Of a DNA stretch of 64,000 bases, positions 35,741-43,271 are shown piece by piece. Source of the stretch: Desulfosarcina alkanivorans (GTDB lineage Bacteria > Desulfobacterota > Desulfobacteria > Desulfobacterales > Desulfosarcinaceae). The position numbers were made by a program, and so were the translations under genes. A model generated the notes under the pieces. That model saw only the letters and a program-made list of their open reading frames with translations, was not told where the DNA came from and ran no database searches. The number at the start of each line of letters is the position of its first letter. Within the stretch, counting starts at the first letter, position 1. The DNA is taken from NCBI RefSeq assembly GCF_009688945.1, contig NZ_AP021874.1:1302001-1366000 (forward strand), given 5' to 3'.

Positions 35741-36019
35741 GTGGCCCTGGAGGCCGGGGACGGTCTCGAAACGGATGTAAGCTTGGCGCTGGAGTTTCTT
35801 CTTCAGCTTACGCACATGGATTTTGACGGTATCGTACTTGCCGGCATACCCCAGTTGCTTGATCCGATTGTAAATCCAGGTGGCGCGGTAATCGTCGTCT
35901 TCCAGGAAATCATCGATGACCTGGTAGTAAGGCGCCAGAATGCTCTCCCGGCGCTTACCTTTTTGGTACTGAGGTGTTTGCCCCTCATGGATGTACTTTT
36001 TAACCGTATTGCGGTGAAC
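35740..36019 (-). pseudogene. istA: istA of IS21-A, middle fragment
   Basis: On the minus strand it reads HRNTVKKYIHEGQTPQYQK, RRESILAPYYQVIDDFLEDD and AYIRFETVPGLQG, the IstA region after the helix-turn-helix. Upstream it continues across the inserted IS21-B into 38662-38745; downstream it is cut at ~35740 by the IS3 remnant, so the DDE core is missing. Confidence 0.85.
36014..36019. repeat. Target-site duplication GTGAAC, left copy
   Basis: GTGAAC stands directly left of the IS21-B end TGCGTATTCCGC; the identical hexamer stands right of the opposite end (38656-38661). Removing IS21-B and one copy restores an unbroken istA frame (KLGVHRNTVKKY), which proves the insertion point. Confidence 0.9.
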
Positions 36020-36193
36020 TGCGTATTCCGCCGCATAGTGACCACCCATTCCGCTGGAAACTGTCCACCGATTCCGGAACATAGTGACCACCCATTCCGC
36101 TGATTGTGACCACTTTTTCAGCAAGCCAAGCGACGCTGGATAAATTGACCCGTTAACGATAATCCTCCTCATTTTTATCCGTGAGGGGGATTG

Positions 36194-37753
36194 ATGGCAA
36201 AGGATCGATTATCCATGCGAAAGTTCAAAGAGGTACTGCGGCTCAAATACGAGCACCAGTTGACTAACCGAAAGATTGCCAAGAGCTGTGCCATGTCCCA
36301 TGTCACCGTGGGGAAATACCTTGCACTGGCCGAAAAGGCCGGGATCACCTGGCCGCTGCCAGACGGTATCGACGACGGGGAACTTGAACGGCGCCTATAC
36401 CAAAAGGTCGATCGGGCTGTGGCCCAGAAACCGACCATGCCTCCGATGGAGGATTTATTCAAAGAACTCAAACGCAAGCACGTCACCTTGCAGCTTTTGT
36501 GGTACGAATACAAACAGACCCAACCGGATGGCTACCAGTACAGCTATTTTTGCGAGCTGTACCAAAAATGGCGCAAGGGCCTCGACATCAGTCTGCGCCA
36601 GGAGCATCTGGCCGGTGAAAAGCTATTCATCGATTATGCCGGACAGACGGTGCCCATCATCGATCCCGAAACGGGAGCGGTCGCGTTCGAGGCCCAGGTT
36701 TTTGTCGCCACGTTAGGCGCCAGCAACTACAGTTTTGCCGAGGCCACCGCATCCCAGAAACTGCCTGACTGGATCAAATCCCATCTTCGTGCCCTGGAGT
36801 TCTTCGGCGGTGTTCCCCAGATCCTGGTGCCCGACAATCTGAAAAGCGGGGTCACTCATCCGTGCCGCTACGAACCGGATGTCAACCCTACCTACATGGA
36901 TCTGGCGCGCCATTATGGCACCACGGTCATTCCCGCCCGGCCCGGTAAGCCCAAAGACAAAGCCAAGGTTGAGTCATCCGTTTTGATCGTCGAACGCTGG
37001 ATACTGGCAGCATTGAGGAACCACCAATTCTTCTCTTTGGCTGAACTCAATCAGGCCATTTCTGAGAAGTTGACGATCTTCAACCAGCGACCGCTGCAAC
37101 GCATGAAGGCCTCCCGCCGCCATCTTTTTGAAACCATCGACAAACCGGTGTTGGCACCGCTACCCGCCCATCGATACGAGTTTGCCCAGTGGAAAAAAGC
37201 GACCGTAAACATCGATTACCATGTGGAGGTCGACCGACATTATTACAGTGTGCCACACCAGCTTCGGGGTCAGAAGCTCGACGTCAGCATGACCGCTACC
37301 ACCATCGCGATCTTTCACAAAAATCGTCGGGTGGTCAGCCACCTGAGAAGCCATCGCAAATACGGCCATACTACGGTCACCGAACACATGCCCAAATCCC
37401 ACCAGCGGCACCTTGCCTGGACGCCCTCCCGGATTATCAATTGGGCGGGGAAGACGGGGCCGAGTACGCAGCTCGTGGTTACCGAAATTATGCGGCGTAA
37501 AACGCATCCGGAGCAGGGCTTCAGATCCTGTCTGGGAGTGATGCGCCTGGGCAAACGCTACAGTCCCGACAGACTGGAAAAGGCTTGCGAACGAGCGGTG
37601 GCCATCGGTGCCTATACCCTCAGAAATGTCGAATCCATCCTTAAAAACGGGCTCGACAAGCAACCGCTGGCGCCACCGTCCAAAAGTCGCAGTGTCTCCC
37701 ATCCCAATATCAGAGGCTCCCGTTATTACCACCAGAAGGAGAATCAACCATGA
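36194..37753 (+). CDS. istA: IS21 transposase IstA
   Basis: 519 aa from ATG 36194 after GAGGGGGATTG. N-terminal helix-turn-helix (NRKIAKSCAMSHVTVGKYL, ~25-43), rve/DDE integrase core with D147 (FIDYAG), D214 (VPDNLKSG) and E260 (KAKVE), then a basic C-terminal domain. Full length for the family. It cuts and joins the element ends. The stop overlaps the istB start by 4 nt (ATGA), the normal IS21 arrangement. Confidence 0.95.
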   Translation: MAKDRLSMRKFKEVLRLKYEHQLTNRKIAKSCAMSHVTVGKYLALAEKAGITWPLPDGIDDGELERRLYQKVDRAVAQKPTMPPMEDLFKELKRKHVTLQLLWYEYKQTQPDGYQYSYFCELYQKWRKGLDISLRQEHLAGEKLFIDYAGQTVPIIDPETGAVAFEAQVFVATLGASNYSFAEATASQKLPDWIKSHLRALEFFGGVPQILVPDNLKSGVTHPCRYEPDVNPTYMDLARHYGTTVIPARPGKPKDKAKVESSVLIVERWILAALRNHQFFSLAELNQAISEKLTIFNQRPLQRMKASRRHLFETIDKPVLAPLPAHRYEFAQWKKATVNIDYHVEVDRHYYSVPHQLRGQKLDVSMTATTIAIFHKNRRVVSHLRSHRKYGHTTVTEHMPKSHQRHLAWTPSRIINWAGKTGPSTQLVVTEIMRRKTHPEQGFRSCLGVMRLGKRYSPDRLEKACERAVAIGAYTLRNVESILKNGLDKQPLAPPSKSRSVSHPNIRGSRYYHQKENQP

Positions 37754-38508
37754 TGACCCAGCAGACCATAGACAAACTTCACGATATGAAATTGACCGCC
37801 ATGGCCGATGCTTTTGCCGAGCAGATGGGCAAACCGGATCTGGGAGAGCTGAGTTTTGAAGACCGTTTTGCCATGCTGGTGGATCGGCAATGGACCTTTA
37901 AAGAGGATCGCCGCATGACCCGGTTGCTGCGAATCGCCAAACTCAAAGACAGCGCCTGCATCGAAAATGTCGACTTCAAGACGCCCCGCGCCCTGGATAA
38001 ATCCCTGGTGGTGAGACTGGCCGGCAGCGACTGGATCAAAAAGGCCCAGAATGCGATCATCCTCGGTCCCACCGGTGTCGGTAAAACCTATCTGGCCTGC
38101 GCCATCGCCAACAACGCCTGCCGCAATGGTTTTGCCGCCATGTACAAGCGGGCGCCGCGATTGTATCAGGAGGTGGCCATCGCCCGGGCCGATGGCTCCT
38201 ACCCCAAGCTGATGAATCGATTGTCAAAGATCAAGGTCCTGATCATCGACGATTTTTGCATCGCTCCGATGACCGATCCGGAGCGCCGGGATCTGTTGGA
38301 GGTGTTGGAAGATCGGCAGTCGATCTCCTCCACCATCATCGCCACCCAGGTTCCCGTCGAAAACTGGATCGAGCATATCGGGGATCCCACCCTGGCCGAT
38401 GCCATTTTGGACCGCCTGGTTCACAACGCCCACAGAATCAATCTGAAAGGAGAGTCCATGAGAAAAATCCGTTCGTCCTTGACGAAATCCGACAAGTCTG
38501 GGAGGTAG
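37750..38508 (+). CDS. istB: IS21 helper ATPase IstB
   Basis: 252 aa AAA+ ATPase. Walker A GPTGVGKTYLA (~104-114), Walker B KVLIIDDFCIAPM, sensor SSTIIATQVPVENW and arginine-finger region DRLVHNAHRINLKGESMR. IstB assembles on DNA and selects the target for IstA. AGGAGAATCAACC precedes the start. Intact. Confidence 0.95.
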   Translation: MMTQQTIDKLHDMKLTAMADAFAEQMGKPDLGELSFEDRFAMLVDRQWTFKEDRRMTRLLRIAKLKDSACIENVDFKTPRALDKSLVVRLAGSDWIKKAQNAIILGPTGVGKTYLACAIANNACRNGFAAMYKRAPRLYQEVAIARADGSYPKLMNRLSKIKVLIIDDFCIAPMTDPERRDLLEVLEDRQSISSTIIATQVPVENWIEHIGDPTLADAILDRLVHNAHRINLKGESMRKIRSSLTKSDKSGR

Positions 38509-38655
38509 GAAAAACCAGCGTCGCTTCGCTCCGATGAAGTGGTCACTATCCAGCGGAACGGGTGGTCACAATGCAGCGGAACAGGTGGTCACTTTGGAGC
38601 GGAATGACTGGTCACTATCCTCCGGAATGAGTGGTCAGATTGAGCGGAATACGCA

Positions 38656-38661
38656 GTGAAC
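38656..38661. repeat. Target-site duplication GTGAAC, right copy
   Basis: Matches the hexamer at 36014-36019 and abuts the right end GCGGAATACGCA of IS21-B. Confidence 0.9.
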
Positions 38662-38745
38662 GCCAAGTTTTCTGGCAATGGCCCGATCGGAATGCCCTTG
38701 CCGATGTAATGCAACAATGTCCATGTACACCTCCCATGCGATCAT
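38662..38745 (-). pseudogene. istA: istA of IS21-A, N-terminal fragment
   Basis: Starts at ATG 38745 after AAAGGAGGGAGTC and reads MIAWEVYMDIVALHRQGHSD then RAIARKLGVH, the IstA helix-turn-helix, broken by IS21-B and resuming at 36019. This shows the orientation of the old element. Confidence 0.9.
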
Positions 38746-38891
38746 GGCGACTCCCTCCTTTAAGAGAGGAATCTACCATGGGTTGCCTTTCAAGGGTGGT
38801 ACACTTTTCGTTCCCATTTTTGGTACATTATTGCATTTCCGGCGACACACCCATCAGTATTGACGGCTGGGCTCCTATCGGGACAACATCT

Positions 38892-39923
38892 TCATCCACC
38901 GCCGTGATTCGCGTCTCTTTCATAAATTCGGCTTTCTGGATTTTCGAAACTTGAAAAAAGGAAATCAATTTTTTTGACCTCTTCACTTATTTTATAATAT
39001 AATTTCTTAGTTTTTGGAAAACAAATATCGCTTCTGTCAAAATCTATCAAAAACGGTTTATCTCCAAACGTTAATATATTACCAAACTTCAAATCATTTA
39101 TTATAACTCCTTTTTCATGGATGTCGTTTAACAACAAGTAGAGATCTGGAATAAAATCATGTTTAATCACGTTGGCCATTAAGATCTTAAAAGAAGCATA
39201 ATTAATTTCCTGATTAAAAGGATTTCCTGATTTTAATTTGTTGTAATTAACGTCTAACTGATATTGATCAGAGACTGAAATGCCATATCTAGTTAATTCA
39301 GAGCCTAAATTTTTCCCTGGGACGAAAGTTTGATAAGTTACTAAATTATATAGATTAAATTTTTTTAAATCAGGAGTGTCTTTAACATTCCTAAGGAAAT
39401 ATAGTACGAATAATTCAGAAAAAAACATCCTTGGTGAAGCATATTTTTTTTTAATTAAAACCTCACCTTTAAAAAGAACAATGCTAACCCTATTAGTAGA
39501 TCTGCTTTTAAACTCGTTTTGCGTTACAATAAATTTTGAGAATAGAGGTATGTCTCCAATATAAGAGAAAATCTTATTGTCCTGATCATATTCTGCTATC
39601 AAAACTTCTTCATTGTTTTTATGGCTTAATAGTTCTTGTATTACCGCGTCGTTTAATCCCATACCATAAAACATATCTTCTGATCTAAAATGCGGTATTG
39701 ATATTTTTCTGTTTATAAAATATATTCTTATTTTCAAGTAAATCATTAGGATGATAAATATGCTAATGAAATTAAATAAAAAAAATACTAATATTGCAGG
39801 AATTAAATGCATATTTATTGATATAGCTGCTATTGAAATTAAAATTACAAAAATTAATGCTAAAATAATCCTTTTGTAAGTCGTTCTTTGTAATATTTTG
39901 TTATAAAATATAATTAACATCAC
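38892..39923 (-). CDS. Membrane-anchored protein-kinase-like protein (LPS-kinase type)
   Basis: 343 aa, very AT-rich. Two TM helices (~19-36 and ~41-63), then a cytoplasmic domain with kinase-fold landmarks: VLIKKK (Lys ~158-160), E170, the catalytic loop INDLKFGNIL (D277, N282) and the metal-binding LIDFDRS (D294). The loop fits WaaP/Kdo-kinase-like and atypical kinases that phosphorylate LPS-core sugars or lipids. The last ~15 residues (ENPESRIYERDANHGGG) look unrelated and the gene end lies only ~55 nt from the IS21-A end, so the true C-terminus may have been replaced. Its neighbours are all IS elements. Confidence 0.65.
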   Translation of the reverse strand: MMLIIFYNKILQRTTYKRIILALIFVILISIAAISINMHLIPAILVFFLFNFISIFIILMIYLKIRIYFINRKISIPHFRSEDMFYGMGLNDAVIQELLSHKNNEEVLIAEYDQDNKIFSYIGDIPLFSKFIVTQNEFKSRSTNRVSIVLFKGEVLIKKKYASPRMFFSELFVLYFLRNVKDTPDLKKFNLYNLVTYQTFVPGKNLGSELTRYGISVSDQYQLDVNYNKLKSGNPFNQEINYASFKILMANVIKHDFIPDLYLLLNDIHEKGVIINDLKFGNILTFGDKPFLIDFDRSDICFPKTKKLYYKISEEVKKIDFLFSSFENPESRIYERDANHGGG

Positions 39924-40164
39924 TACCTTTTCTTACTCAACTTTCGGGGTAAAAGACCAAGGGGGCAACAATGAGGACAACTCTATGAATTAACTTGAGA
40001 AAATACTTGAAGAGCCCAGCCTTTTGATTTATAGTGGATTCGCCAAAAAACACAATAATATCAAATGGAAAGGGCTCAAATGATTCATAGCAGCATTGAT
40101 CCCCAACACAAGCCGACATCCGCGTTCTTGGTAAAATCGACGATTTTTTCAGCCGACAACATCA

Positions 40165-40430
40165 TTGCCGAACGCTATGAACGTTAAAGCACGATCGTCA
40201 CGTCCAACCTGGATGTGCCTGAATGGACCGACGCCTTCCCTAACCGGATCCTGGGGGCGGCCACAATCGACCGCCTGCGCCACGGCGCCTACAAGGTCGT
40301 ACTGGAGGGAAAAAGCTACCGGTCACCGCGCCCATTAAAAACATCTATAATAAGGTCAAAAAACAGAAAAAAGTGAACCCCAAAAAGGAGGAGAAAAAGC
40401 CTGATTTAGAAACCGTTCCGGAATGTTATT
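40165..40430 (+). pseudogene. IstB-like C-terminal relic inside the IS4 relic
   Basis: Reads AERYER, stop, STIVTSNLDVPEWTDAF then NRILGAATIDRLRHGAYKV, the sensor and arginine-finger end of an IstB ATPase, with an internal stop. Just downstream (40430-40485) are GGTCACTTTCCGGTGG and CGGTGGCCTCATTAAGG units resembling an IS21-type end. It marks a third IS21 lineage, inserted in the IS4 element and largely deleted. Confidence 0.7.
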
Positions 40431-40488
40431 CGGTCACTTTCCGGTGGCTCCATTACGGCGAAAATCGGTGGCCTCATTAAGGTGATCA

Positions 40489-40917
40489 TTGCCAGTTGAC
40501 CTGGCTAACGACGAAATCATTCGTATTTACGGCAAGCGTTGGGACATCGAAGTATTTTTCAAAATGGCCATACAACATCTGAAACTGGCCAAAGAGATCC
40601 AATGCCGGGACTTCGATGCATTGATCGCTCATACCAGCATTGTGTTCATGCGGTATATGTTCCCGGCATATCAATGCCGGATAGAAACAGATCACCGCAC
40701 ATTCGGCGATCTGTTTTATGCCTGCTGCGATGAAATGGCAGATATTTCCTTTGTCGAGGCTCTCTACCGTATATTGACACTTGCCGGTGAACGCTTGAAA
40801 GAATTCGCCAGTTATTGTGAGAAAACGGCATCAGCCATATTTGATGCCATCATTGGAACCGCCCTGCAGTATATCGGCTTGTCAAAGAGCAACGGGGTGA
40901 CAACAGCGTTCGCTTAA
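40489..40917 (+). pseudogene. IS4-family transposase, C-terminal fragment
   Basis: 142 codons: EIIRIYGKRWDIEVFFKMAIQ holds the Y-x-x-R-W-x-I-E motif with the catalytic Glu, then CRDFDALIAHTSIVFMRYM and HRTFGDLFYACCDEM. The N-terminal Asp-bearing parts are absent. Related to the tail at 19594-19900. Confidence 0.85.
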
Positions 40918-41026
40918 CCCCGAAAGTTGAGTTCTTAGTGATAAAATTGGGAGAATGTGGGCGCTGGTCCCAAAAAACTGGACAGTATGATAAGCTCTGA
41001 GTCAGCCAAAACAAAAGGAGCTGAAC

Positions 41027-41308
41027 ATGAGCACGAAGCGCAAAACCTACTCACCCCAGTTTAAGGCCAAGGTGGCCTTAGCGGCCCTGAAGAACGATGA
41101 GCCTATTGCTGAACTGGCTGCCCGTTTTAAGATCCATCCAACCATGATCAACAATTGGAAGCGGGCCCTGGCTGACAGTGCCGCTGACATTTTCGATAAA
41201 GGCCATAAGTCACAAAAGCAAAACGAGGCCCAAGTTGATAATTTGTACCGACAGATCGGCAAGCTGAAAGTTGAAAACGATTTTTTGGCAAAAAAGCTCA
41301 GTCTTTAA
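41027..41308 (+). CDS. IS3 transposase OrfA
   Basis: 93 aa, start preceded by AAAGGAGCTGAAC. Helix-turn-helix (YSPQFKAKVALAALK, IAELAARFKIHPTMINNWK) and a leucine-zipper-like C-terminus (VDNLYRQIGKLKVENDFLAKK). At the 3' end the heptamer-like AAAAAAG (41290-41296) allows a -1 shift into orfB, giving the OrfAB transposase, as in other IS3 members. Confidence 0.92.
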   Translation: MSTKRKTYSPQFKAKVALAALKNDEPIAELAARFKIHPTMINNWKRALADSAADIFDKGHKSQKQNEAQVDNLYRQIGKLKVENDFLAKKLSL

Positions 41309-41328
41309 GCATCAAGCAGCGGAAGCAG

Positions 41329-42162
41329 ATGGTGGACCCTAAGGATCCGAACCTGAGCATTGCCAGGCAGTGCCGGATCCTGAACATTCAGCGATCCACG
41401 TATTACTTTAGACCCAAGCCGATAAAGGCAGAGGATCTGGAGTTGATGCGGCTCATCGACGAACAATACCTGAAGACGCCCACCTGGGGCTCACGGTCGA
41501 TGAGAAACCATTTGCGTAGGCTGGGCTATAAAATCAACCGAAAACGTGTTCAACGACTGATGCGCCTGATGGGCCTTGAGGCGATCTATCCTCGACCTAA
41601 AACCAGCCGGCCGCATCCGGAGCATAAGGTATACCCTTACCTGCTAAGGAACCTGGACATTACGCGGCCGAATCAGGTGTGGTGTACAGACATAACGTAT
41701 ATTCCCATGAAACGAGGTTTCATGTACTTGGTGGCCGTCATGGATTGGCACAGCCGCAAGGTGCTTTCCTGGAGGCTGTCCAATACCATGGAGACCGACT
41801 TTTGTCTTGAGGCGGTGGAGGAGGCTATCCGCCGCTACGGAACCCCGGAAATTTTCAACACCGATCAGGGCTCCCAGTTTACCAGTGATGATTTTACCGG
41901 CTTGCTAAAAGACCATGGCATTGCCATCAGTATGGACGGCAGAGGCCGTGCCCAAGACAACATTTTTATTGAAAGGCTATGGTGGACCCTGAAGTATAAC
42001 TATGTCTATCTCCGCGCTTTTAACAATGGGTCCGACCTGCGGAAAGGCCTTCGCGGCTGGTTCTCATTTTACAACAAGGAGCGATTTCATCAGGCACTTG
42101 ACAACCTGACCCCGGATGAGGTTTATTACGGCCTTCCTCATCCATTCGCGGAGGCTGCCTGA
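41329..42162 (+). CDS. IS3 transposase OrfB (DDE integrase core)
   Basis: 277 aa from ATG 41329; as the OrfAB fusion it would be entered by the -1 shift at 41290-41296 and read KAQSLSIKQRKQMVDP before this point. HTH_21 region (SRSMRNHLRRLGYKINRKRVQRLMR), then DDE motifs WCTDITYIP (D), FNTDQGSQFTS (D) and DNIFIERLWWTLK (E), and the tail YNKERFHQALDNLTPDEVY. Intact. Confidence 0.93.
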   Translation: MVDPKDPNLSIARQCRILNIQRSTYYFRPKPIKAEDLELMRLIDEQYLKTPTWGSRSMRNHLRRLGYKINRKRVQRLMRLMGLEAIYPRPKTSRPHPEHKVYPYLLRNLDITRPNQVWCTDITYIPMKRGFMYLVAVMDWHSRKVLSWRLSNTMETDFCLEAVEEAIRRYGTPEIFNTDQGSQFTSDDFTGLLKDHGIAISMDGRGRAQDNIFIERLWWTLKYNYVYLRAFNNGSDLRKGLRGWFSFYNKERFHQALDNLTPDEVYYGLPHPFAEAA

Positions 42163-42234
42163 GGCCTCCCCTTAACGAATCGGCTCAGAGCTTATCCTAT
42201 ACGTCAGGTTGTCCAGCCTTTCGGGTCCATCGCC
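41385..42234. repeat. 850-bp tandem duplication, copy 1
   Basis: From CATTCAGCGATCC in orfB to GGGTCCATCGCC past the IS3 right end. The next 850 bp repeat it; no difference was found on reading. Confidence 0.95.
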
Positions 42235-43012
42235 CATTCAGCGATCCACGTATTACTTTAGACCCAAGCCGATAAAGGCAGAGGATCTGGAGTTGATGCG
42301 GCTCATCGACGAACAATACCTGAAGACGCCCACCTGGGGCTCACGGTCGATGAGAAACCATTTGCGTAGGCTGGGCTATAAAATCAACCGAAAACGTGTT
42401 CAACGACTGATGCGCCTGATGGGCCTTGAGGCGATCTATCCTCGACCTAAAACCAGCCGGCCGCATCCGGAGCATAAGGTATACCCTTACCTGCTAAGGA
42501 ACCTGGACATTACGCGGCCGAATCAGGTGTGGTGTACAGACATAACGTATATTCCCATGAAACGAGGTTTCATGTACTTGGTGGCCGTCATGGATTGGCA
42601 CAGCCGCAAGGTGCTTTCCTGGAGGCTGTCCAATACCATGGAGACCGACTTTTGTCTTGAGGCGGTGGAGGAGGCTATCCGCCGCTACGGAACCCCGGAA
42701 ATTTTCAACACCGATCAGGGCTCCCAGTTTACCAGTGATGATTTTACCGGCTTGCTAAAAGACCATGGCATTGCCATCAGTATGGACGGCAGAGGCCGTG
42801 CCCAAGACAACATTTTTATTGAAAGGCTATGGTGGACCCTGAAGTATAACTATGTCTATCTCCGCGCTTTTAACAATGGGTCCGACCTGCGGAAAGGCCT
42901 TCGCGGCTGGTTCTCATTTTACAACAAGGAGCGATTTCATCAGGCACTTGACAACCTGACCCCGGATGAGGTTTATTACGGCCTTCCTCATCCATTCGCG
43001 GAGGCTGCCTGA
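42235..43012 (+). pseudogene. IS3 OrfB, 5'-truncated duplicate
   Basis: Carries codons from IQRSTYYFRP to the end of OrfB, with all three DDE residues but without OrfA or the N-terminal 19 codons. An in-frame start at 42209 would add a short unrelated leader from the IS end. It cannot bind ends without OrfA. Confidence 0.9.
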
Positions 43013-43084
43013 GGCCTCCCCTTAACGAATCGGCTCAGAGCTTATCCTATACGTCAGGTTGTCCAGCCTTTCGGGTCCATCGCC
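42235..43084. repeat. 850-bp tandem duplication, copy 2
   Basis: Begins at CATTCAGCGATCC directly after copy 1 and ends at CCATCGCC before GTGACCC. Apparent identity implies a very recent event or an assembly artefact. Confidence 0.95.
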
Positions 43085-43271
43085 GTGACCCTTAATTTAA
43101 CCTAACGTAAACGATTTCCACGAAAAAAGAGGTAAGCGTGCAGGGCTATCCCAGAGAGTCATGATATCGGCGGCGGCCCCCAAAAACTGGTCCATGTGCT
43201 AAGCTATAAGAGTAGCAGAAGAGAAAATGTGACTATGTATTGCTTGCCCTCATTTATTTCAGTACCAGCAA
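43085..43271. mobile_element. Spacer with a second IS3-type left-end relic
   Basis: At ~43177-43215, CCCCAAAAACTGGTCCATG then GCTAAGCTATAAGAG resembles the IS3 left end at 40965 (CCCAAAAAACTGGACAG ... ATAAGCTCTGAG). No transposase follows. The rest shows nothing recognisable. Confidence 0.5.

Larger units (their letters stand above)
36020..38655 (+). mobile_element. Complete IS21-family element (IS21-B)
   Basis: 2636 bp bounded by TGCGTATTCCGC and GCGGAATACGCA, a perfect 12-bp inverted repeat starting TG and ending CA as in IS21. Multiple subterminal GTGACCAC..ATTCCG units lie inside both ends. It contains intact istA and istB overlapping by 4 nt. The 6-bp duplication GTGAAC flanks it. Probably the youngest and still functional insertion of the nest. 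Confidence 0.95.
33588..38835 (-). mobile_element. Old IS21-family element (IS21-A), interrupted by other IS elements
   Basis: The outer ends carry matching subterminal repeats: left TGTCAATGGGAATGAAAAGTG then GTACCA-AAATGGGAA units; right, inverted, TGCAATAATGTACC with the same AAATGGG and GAAAAGTGTACCACC units. Inside, on the minus strand, istA starts at 38745 and is broken, and istB lies at 34429-33648. A truncated second IS21, an IS3 fragment and a complete third IS21 are nested inside. Part of istA has been lost at the inner junctions. End coordinates are by eye, ±10 nt. Confidence 0.7.
39935..40932 (+). mobile_element. IS4-family relic with intact terminal repeats
   Basis: Bounded by ACTCAACTTTCGGGG (39935-39949) and its exact inverse CCCCGAAAGTTGAGT (40918-40932). 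Only the C-terminal quarter of the transposase remains (40489-40917); the left part holds decayed N-terminal sequence and an inserted IstB-like fragment. At 998 bp it is shorter than a full IS4 element. Confidence 0.8.
40965..42229 (+). mobile_element. IS3-family element, complete copy
   Basis: Ends TGGTCCCAAAAAACTGGACA (40965) and, inverted, TGGACCCGAAAGGCTGGACA (to 42229), both followed inward by GGATAAGCTCTGAG or GATAAGCTCTGAG. orfA and orfB are intact. No clear 3-bp target duplication is seen. The 3' 850 bp are repeated downstream. Confidence 0.85.
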
